From Methylophaga sp. (GTDB lineage: Bacteria > Pseudomonadota > Gammaproteobacteria > Nitrosococcales > Methylophagaceae), in the NCBI GenBank assembly GCA_011053005.1, contig DRHW01000016.1, positions 126,025 to 190,024 on the forward strand: 64,000 nucleotides of DNA, written 5' to 3'. Below are positions 15,335 to 25,855 of the stretch, one piece after another; position 1 is the first letter of the stretch, and each line of letters starts with the position of its first letter. The translations under genes were made by a program, and so were the position numbers. The notes under the pieces were generated by a model. It ran no database searches. It saw only the letters and a list, made by a program, of their open reading frames with translations, and was not told the origin of the DNA.

Positions 15335-18300
15335 TTAGCGCTCATGAGTGTATAACAAATCAACGCTGCTCTCGGTTCCAGACTCTGCTTTTAAGCTCCA
15401 AATCTTACTTAATGTGTAACGCATAATAACGGTGCTGACTGGCTCAAAAATACCAATGCCATAACCCAGGTATAATTTTGGTGACAGATATTTACCCACT
15501 TGTAGTGCCGTATCATCGCCACCAGAACCAGCAATAGATACGTTATCAAGCCCAAAAGTACTGGCAATTCTTTCACCGATTTGATTACCGCCATCAATGC
15601 CTAATCCTGTTGCCGCTGAAGCAAGTAAGGCGGCATCTGTTGCAGATGCTTCACCAAGAGGTCGCCCTAAAACGATGTAAGAAAGAACATTATCTTGGCT
15701 CATTGCAGGCTCTGAAAATAGTGTGATCTGTGGATTATTAGCTGCACCTTGTACATGAAGACCCGCTACAAAATTTTCACCTGTACGAATGGCTTTAACA
15801 TCAAGCTGAGGGTTATCAATCGCACCACCTGAAAATAATATTTGACCATTATCAACCGTTAATTTTTGGCCATAAGCATTGTATTTACCATCTTTAATAA
15901 CTATCGCTCCGGTGCCTAATATAATTTTACTGGTATCGCCTGTCACCAAGAGTTTTCCAGTTAATCGGCTATTAAAACCAGCCGCTGATATTTTCACTTT
16001 GTCACCTAACGCAACATTAATATCCAGCAATGTCGGGAAAGGTTTCTCTTCATCCGGTGTTTCGTTAGTAATGATAATGACATCTTTACTCGGTGTAACA
16101 GGACTATTGAATTGTAAAGGTGCTAACTCAGCCTCAGGAATGGTGACAGAGCCTTTTACTTGTGATGACTCAGGATTCACTAAAATCGTTAAATCAGTAG
16201 TAGCAACGACATACGCTTCCGGTAAGTTGACCACTTCAGCATTATTTGCTTTAAGGTTCGCATCCATTTGCCAAGTGTCATTTTTAACAATAAATTGACC
16301 GCCGCCGATCAAGTTACCTTTGCCTGATATAGCTTGATAATCAAATTCAATACCTTTATCGAGACTGCCTTTTGCATTGACCTTCATATCGGTCAACATT
16401 AATCCAGCGCTTGGCAATTCGACAGATACTTTGTCTAATGCAATTTTACCGACAAGCGCTGGATTTTTAACCGTACCGCTTAATGATATATTGACATTTA
16501 ATTGTCCTTTTAGATTGTCATATTCAGAATTAAAATCATCAAATATCGACAAATCATCGACATTGGTTATAATCATACCGCTCAAAGCTGCATTATCAGG
16601 ATCGTTGATAACCGTCTCTAAAATAGGTAACTCAGCGTTAGCGACTAAGGGCGACATACCTTTTAAGTCAGGTGCAACTAATAAATTCACCGTCGTTTTT
16701 TCATCGTTCAATAAATAATCGAGTTTCACTGTTTTAAAGTTGATGATTCTCTTGTCTTTTTGACCCACCGCATCAACAGCTATGCTTGCATTAACCAAGC
16801 TTATTTCGCCTTGCCCTTCAGTTGGATATTGGTTGCTACTTGATAACTCAAGCTGTCCTTGAAGTTGCCCTTCAACAGGCTCAAGTGCTGCTGAAAACGC
16901 ATGAAATAGTTTCATTGAAACATTATTAAAGTGAGTCGCAGCTTGCCAGCCACCGGCTGATGAATAATTGCCTTGAAAACAAATATTGCCTTGATCTGAC
17001 TGCAAACACTGTTCGTCAATCTGACCTTTATCAGCGGCAAGATCTATAGGACCTTGTTTGGTTAACTGCCATTGCCCTGCTTTAGTTTGTTCAAATTCCA
17101 GCTTAGTCAGCTGACCCTGCCAGTTTTTATTGACCAACTGCCCTGCAATATTACCTGATGCTTTAAGTTGGTCGCCTGTAACATCAAATGAAAGCTGATG
17201 CTGAGCCTGATTGCCTTCAATATTAAGTTGGGCATTTAGAGCTGGCAATGTGTTGGCTTTGATACCTGTCAGTACTATTTTGCCATCAACTTTACTATTC
17301 GCATTTAAACTAAAATCAGTATTTGCATTGGCAATAGTAAGCGTATCGCCATAAGCAATTTTTTGGCCTGATAATGTGGCCTCAATAATAGGGGCAGCAA
17401 GCTTACCAGTAATGGTCGCATTCGCTTTAAGTTGTCCGCCAAGATCGGGATAAAAATCTGCCAAATCAGGCGAATTTAATTGTAAATTAAACGCTAAATC
17501 CTTTTTTAACTGCCCATCCACTGAGATAGTTGATTTTCCAGAAACCAGTTCTAAATTAGGAATATCGAGTTCGCTTTTAATATAAGAAAGCGCCCCTTGG
17601 AGTGTGAGCGGACGTTCTCTTAAACTACCTTTTACATCTAAATCTACTATTCGAATATCGGCCATTTGATCATGCACATTATCAACCGACATTGTCCAGC
17701 CACCTGATAAATCTCCCTGCCAATCGGGTGCGAATAATGCAGGATTTACATTATGTAAGTTAACTTTACCGTTCACTTTAATGCTATCAAGCCAGAATGC
17801 CTCACCGTTAAAATCAAGCTCACCAGATCCCGTTTTTGCATTAAAATTCAGTTGCTTAAAACCTTTATCCGATCCTGTTCCTTTAATTAAAATAGTGGCA
17901 GGTTTATCATCAAGCGCTAAAGCGATATCTGACGTTAACATGAACGTTTCTGTGGTACCTGCTATGTTAATATCCCCTTTTTTACTCCGGATCATTAACG
18001 GACTTAAAGCTTCTGGCACAATAATATCTTGCCAATTCGTTGTAATTTCAAAACGAGGCACCGACTGCCAATTAAACCAGCCAGCCAGTTTCATATTACC
18101 ACCCATGCCAGTAATTAATAGTTGCTCTAAATCAATTTGATTGGCTGTGCCATGAGCATCAGCCTGCACGATAAATGCTTGCTGATCTGCTACCAAGCCC
18201 CCTTTCAACGCAAATACATAATTTTCAAGATCACCATTAACACTGAAATTACCTTGCTTACTCGCCACAGTTTTTTTAGCTTCAAGCAAAGGCCATGCGA

Positions 18301-19357
18301 GTTGCTGCCATTGTCCTGTTAACGCTAAAGTTGGTGTTGTTGATACGTTATTAATATCGCCTTTAATAGAAAGCTTTGCACCCTCTTTTGTGCTGACATT
18401 AGTATCAGTAAACCAATTATCAAAATCATCGGTTGAAGTTTGACTATGTAAGTTGAATGTCGGTAAACCTGCTTGCTCAAATTGGCTATCAACTAAGATA
18501 TCCGCGCTGGTTAAATCGCCATTGGCATTAACGATTAAGTCATTTACCACGCCCGTTTGGCCTTCAACAAAATCAGCTAAAGCAAGTTGTGGTAGATGAA
18601 TATCCGCTGTCCATGTAAGTTTGCCTAAGAGGTCTGACGCCGTTACATTTTGAGTTGATTGCATAGGTTTAAGTAACTGTTGTTCGATCTTTAATTCAGT
18701 TAAATCACCTTGAATAGTACCTTGTGCATTAATTGTTTTTAATTTTGGATCAAGCACTGTCCACTGATAAGTTAAATCTGTTTTATAGTTGTCACTGAGT
18801 GTTATTTGACCATTGAGTTCAAGGCTCACATTATCAGCATAGTTGATCGATAAAGCTTGAATTTTAAGTGCATCACTCCACGCTGATATTTCAGTTTTAA
18901 AACCACTGATGACTGTTGTTTTGTTTTGATCTTTATCCACTAGAGCAAGACTATTAAGGCTCAAGTTTTTAAGTGAAATGCCAATTGGAATATTGATATT
19001 GGGTAATTCAATGGGCGATGTTTCCGTTGCCTTTTCACCATTTTGTGTCAAAACAACATCACCAATAAGCAGCTTATCAATGACTAGTTGCCCAGAAAAT
19101 AAACGCATGGTCTGCCAACTAATAACGAGATTACTTATCGACACACTACTGTTTTCATCGATTTGATAATTTATGTGTTCAAACTCAGCGCCATCGTAAA
19201 ATCGACCAGCCGTTTTTTGTATCGTTAAAGCAGGTACAAATTTTTGTGCTTGAGATATAGCGAAGGATAAGCCTGATTCGGTTAGCCCTAACCAAGCAAT
19301 AAAAGCCGCTAACAACATTAAAATGCTGAGAACAATTATTAAAATACGGCGGATCAT
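15335..19357 (-). CDS. tamB: Translocation and assembly module protein TamB
   Basis: 1340 aa, N-terminal signal anchor, long beta-rich repeats, C-terminal DUF490 domain (NPQLDVKAIRTGENFVAGLHVQG...LSYIVLGRPL); adjacent to tamA. Confidence 0.93.
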   Translation of the reverse strand: MIRRILIIVLSILMLLAAFIAWLGLTESGLSFAISQAQKFVPALTIQKTAGRFYDGAEFEHINYQIDENSSVSISNLVISWQTMRLFSGQLVIDKLLIGDVVLTQNGEKATETSPIELPNINIPIGISLKNLSLNSLALVDKDQNKTTVISGFKTEISAWSDALKIQALSINYADNVSLELNGQITLSDNYKTDLTYQWTVLDPKLKTINAQGTIQGDLTELKIEQQLLKPMQSTQNVTASDLLGKLTWTADIHLPQLALADFVEGQTGVVNDLIVNANGDLTSADILVDSQFEQAGLPTFNLHSQTSTDDFDNWFTDTNVSTKEGAKLSIKGDINNVSTTPTLALTGQWQQLAWPLLEAKKTVASKQGNFSVNGDLENYVFALKGGLVADQQAFIVQADAHGTANQIDLEQLLITGMGGNMKLAGWFNWQSVPRFEITTNWQDIIVPEALSPLMIRSKKGDINIAGTTETFMLTSDIALALDDKPATILIKGTGSDKGFKQLNFNAKTGSGELDFNGEAFWLDSIKVNGKVNLHNVNPALFAPDWQGDLSGGWTMSVDNVHDQMADIRIVDLDVKGSLRERPLTLQGALSYIKSELDIPNLELVSGKSTISVDGQLKKDLAFNLQLNSPDLADFYPDLGGQLKANATITGKLAAPIIEATLSGQKIAYGDTLTIANANTDFSLNANSKVDGKIVLTGIKANTLPALNAQLNIEGNQAQHQLSFDVTGDQLKASGNIAGQLVNKNWQGQLTKLEFEQTKAGQWQLTKQGPIDLAADKGQIDEQCLQSDQGNICFQGNYSSAGGWQAATHFNNVSMKLFHAFSAALEPVEGQLQGQLELSSSNQYPTEGQGEISLVNASIAVDAVGQKDKRIINFKTVKLDYLLNDEKTTVNLLVAPDLKGMSPLVANAELPILETVINDPDNAALSGMIITNVDDLSIFDDFNSEYDNLKGQLNVNISLSGTVKNPALVGKIALDKVSVELPSAGLMLTDMKVNAKGSLDKGIEFDYQAISGKGNLIGGGQFIVKNDTWQMDANLKANNAEVVNLPEAYVVATTDLTILVNPESSQVKGSVTIPEAELAPLQFNSPVTPSKDVIIITNETPDEEKPFPTLLDINVALGDKVKISAAGFNSRLTGKLLVTGDTSKIILGTGAIVIKDGKYNAYGQKLTVDNGQILFSGGAIDNPQLDVKAIRTGENFVAGLHVQGAANNPQITLFSEPAMSQDNVLSYIVLGRPLGEASATDAALLASAATGLGIDGGNQIGERIASTFGLDNVSIAGSGGDDTALQVGKYLSPKLYLGYGIGIFEPVSTVIMRYTLSKIWSLKAESGTESSVDLLYTHER

Positions 19358-21108
19358 AAATCAGGTCCAATAACAACATGTATACCAATAGGATTATCGT
19401 CTTGTGATAAGCCTGTCGCGACATCAAGACGAATGAGCCCAACGGGCGAACGCCAACGAGCACCAACACCAACACTGTATTCCAAGGGATCATCCCAAGT
19501 ATTCATTGCATTACCAAAATCAGTAAATACTGCAGCACCCCAATTACCTACAATCATTTGCTCATATTCCAAGCTACCGACCGCTAAATATCGTCCGCCT
19601 TCTACTTTGCCATCATCACCTAATGGGCCTAAAGATTCGAAATCAAATCCACGAATACTGTTATCACCACCGGCAAAGAAACGTAATGAACTAGGTAGTT
19701 TAGTAAAATCTGTTACCTCTGTAGCACCCAGTGTGCCTCGCGTGATAAAACGTCCATTTTCGGTCACTGATTTAATATATTTTCCTCTTACTACCACTTG
19801 GCCAAATGAGGTATCTGACAATATTGATTCACTGGCACCCGATAACGATACCGATAGCTTGCCGCCATGTTTAGTATAAATGGTGTCGTCAGCCCAGATT
19901 CTTGACCACGAAACACCTGGAATTAATAACAGCGAAGTGTCTGAATCTTGTGATACATCGTAGTTTTCATTTAATAATTTAAGCGTGCCCGTTTCATTCC
20001 AGCCCCAACGCATCGTTTTATAGTAGCTACCGATTGCAAATGAAGTGCTGTCACTGGTGTCCGTACTTTCTTGTTTATATTCAGTATTAAAACCGACTGC
20101 TGAAATCGTTTCACTCCAAAAAGGCATCGTGTAATCCAAGCCCACACTATTTTTTATTTGTGAAAATAACGCATCTGCAGATAAACGGTGTCCTCGCTTA
20201 TTCACATACCTATTTTCCCAACCTAAGCTAACTCGTGGCCCACTATCTGTCCCATAACCGACACCGGCAGTGTAACGATGCTTGTGGCTTGGCTCAAAAG
20301 AAATATCTAGTGGTACCTCGCCATCTTTGCGTTGATCAATTAAGGTTCTCACAGCAACCGAATCGAAATAACCACTGTTGGTTAAATTGTTGCGGAGCTT
20401 TAATACATCTGAAGCCAAGTAAGGTTCGCCAGCCTTAATAGGAGTGATTCTTGTTAATAGATCATTGGTGATTATTGTCTCTGGGAACTGCACTTGAGAA
20501 AAGTGATATCGAATACCAGAATTGTAATTTAAATAGATAGTTGCCGTGTTATTCACACCATCCACTTCAACTTTATGTTCGGTTAATTCAGCATCAAAAT
20601 AACCACGTTCCGCACCAATTCTAACTAAGGTTTTTTTTGATGATTCATAGACCTGATGATTTAAGCCGTCGCCCTTTTTAATAGGAAAGTATTTAACGAA
20701 TTTTTTGAACGCCTCATCATCAGCGGCTTCGCCTTCTAATATTACCTCTACTTTAGCTAGTTTTACCCGCGGACCTAATTTCAGTTTATAAACTGCTTGC
20801 CAGTTATTCTCTTTAATCAGTTTTAAGTCACTGGTCACTTCTACATTGTAATAACCATATACTTGCAGCATTGTTTTGAGTTCAGAATCTGCACTTTCGT
20901 AAAGCTTTTGTATTTGACGAGCAGACAAGCGATCACTGTCTTTTTGTCGTTCAATACTCAATCCACTGATTAAAGTGTCTGTTCTGCCTTCAGGCGCACC
21001 TGATAATTCCACCTCAATGTTTATATCGTTAGCGTGTACTAGCGTAGTCACTAATAACAATAGCGCCATAACATAAAACTTAAGTGAGTTAGCATGCAGT
21101 GTTAACAA
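19354..21108 (-). CDS. tamA: Translocation and assembly module outer-membrane protein TamA (BamA family)
   Basis: POTRA-like N-terminus and barrel with RFFAGGDNSIRGFDFESLGP; start overlaps tamB. Confidence 0.93.
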   Translation of the reverse strand: MLTLHANSLKFYVMALLLLVTTLVHANDINIEVELSGAPEGRTDTLISGLSIERQKDSDRLSARQIQKLYESADSELKTMLQVYGYYNVEVTSDLKLIKENNWQAVYKLKLGPRVKLAKVEVILEGEAADDEAFKKFVKYFPIKKGDGLNHQVYESSKKTLVRIGAERGYFDAELTEHKVEVDGVNNTATIYLNYNSGIRYHFSQVQFPETIITNDLLTRITPIKAGEPYLASDVLKLRNNLTNSGYFDSVAVRTLIDQRKDGEVPLDISFEPSHKHRYTAGVGYGTDSGPRVSLGWENRYVNKRGHRLSADALFSQIKNSVGLDYTMPFWSETISAVGFNTEYKQESTDTSDSTSFAIGSYYKTMRWGWNETGTLKLLNENYDVSQDSDTSLLLIPGVSWSRIWADDTIYTKHGGKLSVSLSGASESILSDTSFGQVVVRGKYIKSVTENGRFITRGTLGATEVTDFTKLPSSLRFFAGGDNSIRGFDFESLGPLGDDGKVEGGRYLAVGSLEYEQMIVGNWGAAVFTDFGNAMNTWDDPLEYSVGVGARWRSPVGLIRLDVATGLSQDDNPIGIHVVIGPDL

Positions 21109-21394
21109 TTAATATCCTTTATGACTGGCTATAGCTGCTTTAAGACAGATGATTTTAAGCTTATTTTCATCTTGTGATTATAGCGATAAGCTAATAATTA
21201 TTCGTAGGTGATTTCATTTTTGATCGAGAGGAAACTGAACAAATGAACAACGTAGCGATTGATGTTTCGTTCATAACAAGCTGATTTATGACAATAATAT
21301 AATGCTATAAGTGCCCATCAAATTTTTTAATCTCAAAACATCTAAGCTGAATATTTTAAATATCTAATCATTCAGCATAATTAAAGTATGCGAA

Positions 21395-22732
21395 TTATAA
21401 TAAAAACATCGTCCCTAAACTTAGGAACACGACAAAACCGACAACATCAGTAACCGTGGTCAAAATCACAGAACCTGATAAAGCGGGATCGATATCAAAT
21501 TTATCCAACACAATCGGCACTAATACGCCAGCAAATGCCGCAGAGATGATATTCAGCACAATAGCGGCGGCAATCACTAAACCAATATTCATACTATCAA
21601 ACCAAATGGATGTTATTACGCCAATGACTATTGCCCACAAAACACCATTTAAAGCACCCACACTTACTTCTTTAATTAATAGCGGCGACATATTACCTTT
21701 AGAAATCTGTCCGAGCGCGATTCCTCTGATAATTAAGGTTAATGTTTGACTACCCGCGATGCCGCCCATCGATGCAACAATCGGCATTAATACTGCTAAA
21801 GCCACGACTTGTTGTAGTGTCGCTTCAAATAAGCCTATCGCCCACGATGCTAGAAAAGCGGTTAAAAGATTAATGCCTAACCAGGTTGCACGACGTTTTG
21901 AGCTACGAAATACAGGAGCGAATAAATCTTCATCTTCATTCAAACCGGCTGTTGCCATTAATTGACTTTCATAATCTTCGCGGGTGATTTCTATTGCTTG
22001 TCGTAAGGTAATTCTACCCGATAATTTATTATTATCATCAATAACAGGCAAGGCAGTGAAACCTGAATGTTCGAGTTTATCAGTGGCATCAGTGAGATAA
22101 ATATCAGCAGAAATAGTAATAGGGTCTTCTATACTTAATTCCATCAAAGGCTGTTCTGGCAAAGCAGCATAAAGCTTTTGAATGATGACCGTGCCCGCAT
22201 AATCGCCATTACGCTGAATAAGATAAAGACTATCGGTATATTCCGGTAGAGATTTTTTTATCAAACGCATTGCATCTCTAACCCGGGCTGTTTTGGGCAA
22301 AATAATCAGTTCGTGATCAACATAACGACCAATTTGATCATCATCGTATTGTGCCGAGCGTTGATAGTGCTGAAGCTGCATTGCATCCATGCTTTGCAAA
22401 GCCTTATCAACAACCGTATCAGGTAATGATTCCGCTAGTTCAATTAAGTCTTCCGCATGTAAATTGCTTAATAATGCTTGTAATTCTTCATCATCAAACG
22501 TCGCAAAAATAGTTTGGCGTGGCTCAGATCGCATCGCCACTAACACATCAACCCGATCATCTTCAGGTACTTGTAACCAACGTTCGAGTCGTTCAGATAA
22601 AGGCAATGACTCTAATAAGAATGCCAATTCACTACTTTCTAGCTCGATTACTGCTTCTTCAAACACAGCCATTTGTGCGTCATCGCTTGCATCATTAAGA
22701 CGCTCAACCAAAGGGCTGATTTCTTCCGTCAT
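21395..22732 (-). CDS. mgtE: Magnesium transporter MgtE
   Basis: MgtE_N repeats, CBS domains, TM region with MPIVASMGGIAGSQTLTLIIRGIALG. Confidence 0.95.
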   Translation of the reverse strand: MTEEISPLVERLNDASDDAQMAVFEEAVIELESSELAFLLESLPLSERLERWLQVPEDDRVDVLVAMRSEPRQTIFATFDDEELQALLSNLHAEDLIELAESLPDTVVDKALQSMDAMQLQHYQRSAQYDDDQIGRYVDHELIILPKTARVRDAMRLIKKSLPEYTDSLYLIQRNGDYAGTVIIQKLYAALPEQPLMELSIEDPITISADIYLTDATDKLEHSGFTALPVIDDNNKLSGRITLRQAIEITREDYESQLMATAGLNEDEDLFAPVFRSSKRRATWLGINLLTAFLASWAIGLFEATLQQVVALAVLMPIVASMGGIAGSQTLTLIIRGIALGQISKGNMSPLLIKEVSVGALNGVLWAIVIGVITSIWFDSMNIGLVIAAAIVLNIISAAFAGVLVPIVLDKFDIDPALSGSVILTTVTDVVGFVVFLSLGTMFLL

Positions 22733-23052
22733 TTCTGTCTCCGGTATGAAGTTTTAAGGCACTGCAATTATTGGGTTAAAGATGTTAGCAGCCTGAACAG
22801 CCGCTGATGCCACTTTAATTTATGTAATTCTAACAGTAGTGCGTTAAAGCTGCGAAACCTAAGTGGGCGCTTTCATTTAAAGATTCATTGATTAAAACTA
22901 ATAATAGAATTGAAATTGACGAGAGATTTGTTTTATCCGATTCAGGATAAACTCAAATTACGTCAATCTTGTTCATAAATGAATGATTGAGTTTAAGTTG
23001 GAATGGGCTAAATAAGCGGTTATTTTAATTTAAGGACAATTATAAAACTTAC

Positions 23053-24018
23053 TTAGTGACCATAGTGATTGAGACGATAAGCCGTTGGCGAACAACCATA
23101 GAACTGAGTAAAGCGTCGACTAAAATGGCTTAAATCATTAAAGCCCACATCGTAACATGCTTCTGTTACCGTTTTACCCGCGCCAATCGCTATTGCAGAA
23201 GCTTTTATGCGTAATTGTTGCTGAAACTCACCTGGCGAACAACCCAATTGTTTTTTAAATTCTATATAAAACTTGCTTCTGCTCATACAAGCATGACGAC
23301 TTAACTGATCAATATTAAGTGGTATTGCAAGATTTTTTTCTAGAAAATGAATTGCCGCAATAATACCGCTAGTATCCGGTGCTTGCTGACTATAACTGAG
23401 CAATATTTCTCTGCCCTGCTGCCTGAGCAATCGAATAACCAGTTCAGATACACCTAAATCAACCATCATTTCTTTGTCAGGATGATTTTGTGTAAATAAA
23501 GACACTAGCTTTTCTAATAATTGCTGCGTATCTGTCGTGTGGTGTGTATGAATAATATGCGGTTGATATTGCCAATCATGTTCTACTGATTCCAATGTGG
23601 TCAGATCGCGCATTCTTTCAGAAATCGTTTCAATTCGTTCTTTTGTAAACTCAATGGTTAGACAGGTAGTAGGTTGCTCTTCATTCGCTTCAGGAAAATC
23701 AATTTCGACGAACGCATTCGGCGGGATAACAAATGATTCATGTGGCAAAAAGATTTCGCCCTGCTCATTACCTGACTGAGTATTATTCCCGTACATGATT
23801 TTTTTACCCTTAACCATGCCGCAATACAAGAGTTGCTGTGAACCTAAGCCGACACGTGATGCCGAACGATAAGTATCATAAATACTGAGCTCTGATGCTG
23901 ACCCTGTAAAGCTTAGTTTATTTTCAACCAATGATTGACGTTGATCGCCACTTCTTTTTGCTAAAGTTTGCGAAACTGATGTATTGTTTTGAGAAGCATC
24001 TTTATTCATATTCTGCAT
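23053..24018 (-). CDS. AraC-family transcriptional regulator
   Basis: C-terminal double HTH: HACMSRSKFYIEFKKQLGCSPGEFQQQLRIKASAIAIGAGKTVTEACYDVGFNDLSHFSRRFTQFYGCSPTAYR. Confidence 0.93.
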   Translation of the reverse strand: MQNMNKDASQNNTSVSQTLAKRSGDQRQSLVENKLSFTGSASELSIYDTYRSASRVGLGSQQLLYCGMVKGKKIMYGNNTQSGNEQGEIFLPHESFVIPPNAFVEIDFPEANEEQPTTCLTIEFTKERIETISERMRDLTTLESVEHDWQYQPHIIHTHHTTDTQQLLEKLVSLFTQNHPDKEMMVDLGVSELVIRLLRQQGREILLSYSQQAPDTSGIIAAIHFLEKNLAIPLNIDQLSRHACMSRSKFYIEFKKQLGCSPGEFQQQLRIKASAIAIGAGKTVTEACYDVGFNDLSHFSRRFTQFYGCSPTAYRLNHYGH

Positions 24019-24147
24019 TTTGTGACCGATGTGGATTGTAAGTCAAGTGATAGAGATTTTCAGTCAAGACAATTCAACGCTGCCGATTTATTCTAACGAA
24101 CAAAAAAAATATTTAACTATAAATAATAACTACAGAGAGAGAAACTA

Positions 24148-25668
24148 ATGATCTATGCAAATCCAAATACTCAAGGCTCTTTAACGTCATATGAATCACG
24201 CTATGGTAACTATATTAATGGCGGCTGGGTAGCACCGGTTAAGGGTCAATACTTCACTAATGTCAGTCCAGTCACAGGTGAAGGCTTTTGTGAAATTCCT
24301 CGCTCGACGGAAGAAGATATCAACTTAGCGCTTGATGCAGCGCATGCCGCCAAAGATGCCTGGGCTAAAACATCCGTCTCAGCGCGTTCTAATATATTGT
24401 TAAAAATAGCTGATCGCTTAGAACAAAATCTAGAAATGATGGCCGTAGCTGAAACATGGGATAACGGTAAAGCCGTAAGAGAAACACTCAATGCCGATGT
24501 GCCTTTAGCCATCGACCACTTCCGTTATTATGCTGGTTGTATTCGCGCCCAAGAAGGCACAATGGGTGAGATAGATGACACTACTGTTTCTTATCAATTC
24601 CACGAACCCTTAGGTGTGGTTGGACAAATTATTCCTTGGAACTTCCCATTATTAATGGCTGTGTGGAAAATAGCACCCGCTTTAGTCACCGGTAACTGTA
24701 TTGTTTTAAAACCCGCGGAACAAACACCATATTCAATTCTTAAACTTGTCGAATTAATTGGTGATTTATTACCACCTGGTGTACTAAATGTGGTGAATGG
24801 TTATGGTAAAGAAGCGGGTCAGGCACTAGCAACCAGCAAGCGTATCCAAAAAATTGCTTTTACCGGTTCAACGCCTGTTGGCGCGCATATATTAAAATGT
24901 GCCGCTGAAAATATTATCCCTTCAACGGTAGAATTAGGTGGTAAATCACCCAATATTTTCTTTGAAGATATCATGCAACAAGAAGATGATTACATCAGCA
25001 AATGTGCCGAAGGTGCCGTTCTTGCGTTCTTTAACCAAGGCGAAGTTTGTACTTGCCCTTCTCGTGCATTAATTCAAGAAAGCATTTACGATGAATTCAT
25101 TGCCATCGTGATTGAACGTGCTCAAAAAATCATTCGTGGCAACCCGCTTGATACCAATACTCAAGTAGGCGCTCAAGCATCACAAGAGCAATACGAAAAA
25201 ATCTTAAGCTATATGGAAATTGGTCAACAAGAAGGGGCTGAATTATTAATCGGCGGTAAGATCGCACAAGTCGGTGCTGAATTTGATAAAGGTTATTACA
25301 TTGAACCCACCATTTTCAAAGGCACTAATAATATGCGTATTTTCCAAGAAGAAATTTTTGGGCCTGTCGTATCAGTCACCACATTCAAAGATGAAGCCGA
25401 AGCACTCGCAATAGCTAATGATACTGAATTTGGTTTGGGCGCTGGATTATGGACGCGTGATATGAACCGTGCTTATCGCATGGGACGTGGTATTCAAGCG
25501 GGTCGTGTCTGGACAAACTGTTACCACCTTTATCCTGCTCATGCTGCTTTTGGTGGCTATAAAAAATCAGGTATAGGCCGTGAAACACATAAAATGATGC
25601 TCGATCATTATCAACAAACCAAGAACCTTTTAGTGAGTTACAGCACAAGTCCACTTGGTTTCTTTTAA
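24148..25668 (+). CDS. Aldehyde dehydrogenase, ExaC/AldB-like (acetaldehyde type)
   Basis: [12 protein letters not shown] and [16 protein letters not shown] catalytic motif; divergent from the AraC regulator. Confidence 0.9.
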   Translation: MIYANPNTQGSLTSYESRYGNYINGGWVAPVKGQYFTNVSPVTGEGFCEIPRSTEEDINLALDAAHAAKDAWAKTSVSARSNILLKIADRLEQNLEMMAVAETWDNGKAVRETLNADVPLAIDHFRYYAGCIRAQEGTMGEIDDTTVSYQFHEPLGVVGQIIPWNFPLLMAVWKIAPALVTGNCIVLKPAEQTPYSILKLVELIGDLLPPGVLNVVNGYGKEAGQALATSKRIQKIAFTGSTPVGAHILKCAAENIIPSTVELGGKSPNIFFEDIMQQEDDYISKCAEGAVLAFFNQGEVCTCPSRALIQESIYDEFIAIVIERAQKIIRGNPLDTNTQVGAQASQEQYEKILSYMEIGQQEGAELLIGGKIAQVGAEFDKGYYIEPTIFKGTNNMRIFQEEIFGPVVSVTTFKDEAEALAIANDTEFGLGAGLWTRDMNRAYRMGRGIQAGRVWTNCYHLYPAHAAFGGYKKSGIGRETHKMMLDHYQQTKNLLVSYSTSPLGFF

Positions 25669-25683
25669 AGAAAATTAAAAAAC

Positions 25684-25721
25684 ACCATGCCTCCATAAGG
25701 CTGCTTATGGAGGCATTTTTG
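25684..25721 (+). terminator. Rho-independent terminator after the aldehyde dehydrogenase
   Basis: TGCCTCCATAAG-GCTG-CTTATGGAGGCA followed by TTTTT. Confidence 0.88.
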
Positions 25722-25855
25722 TGTTTCATTTCTGATAAATACAGCGCTATACTCTAGCTTGAAATTCCTTATAGAAATCCTATTTCACGATGCATTGTCA
25801 CGGGGAATAGTACTATGAAAATAGTATTTTCTTATACGATACTAAGGTAACAACT

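Noticed and set aside
15879-18322. Several plus-strand ORFs of 61-139 aa opposite tamB
   Set aside because: Antisense to a well-supported long CDS; low-complexity Ser/Pro/Ile composition typical of shadow ORFs; no family match or RBS
19433-19879. 148-aa plus-strand ORF opposite tamA
   Set aside because: Shadow ORF of the tamA barrel coding region
22389-22757. 122-aa Ser/Asn-rich plus-strand ORF opposite mgtE
   Set aside because: Reverse-strand artefact of mgtE codon usage
25811-25826. TACTATGAAAATAGTA inverted repeat upstream of acs
   Set aside because: Short AT-rich 6-bp arms, common by chance at this base composition
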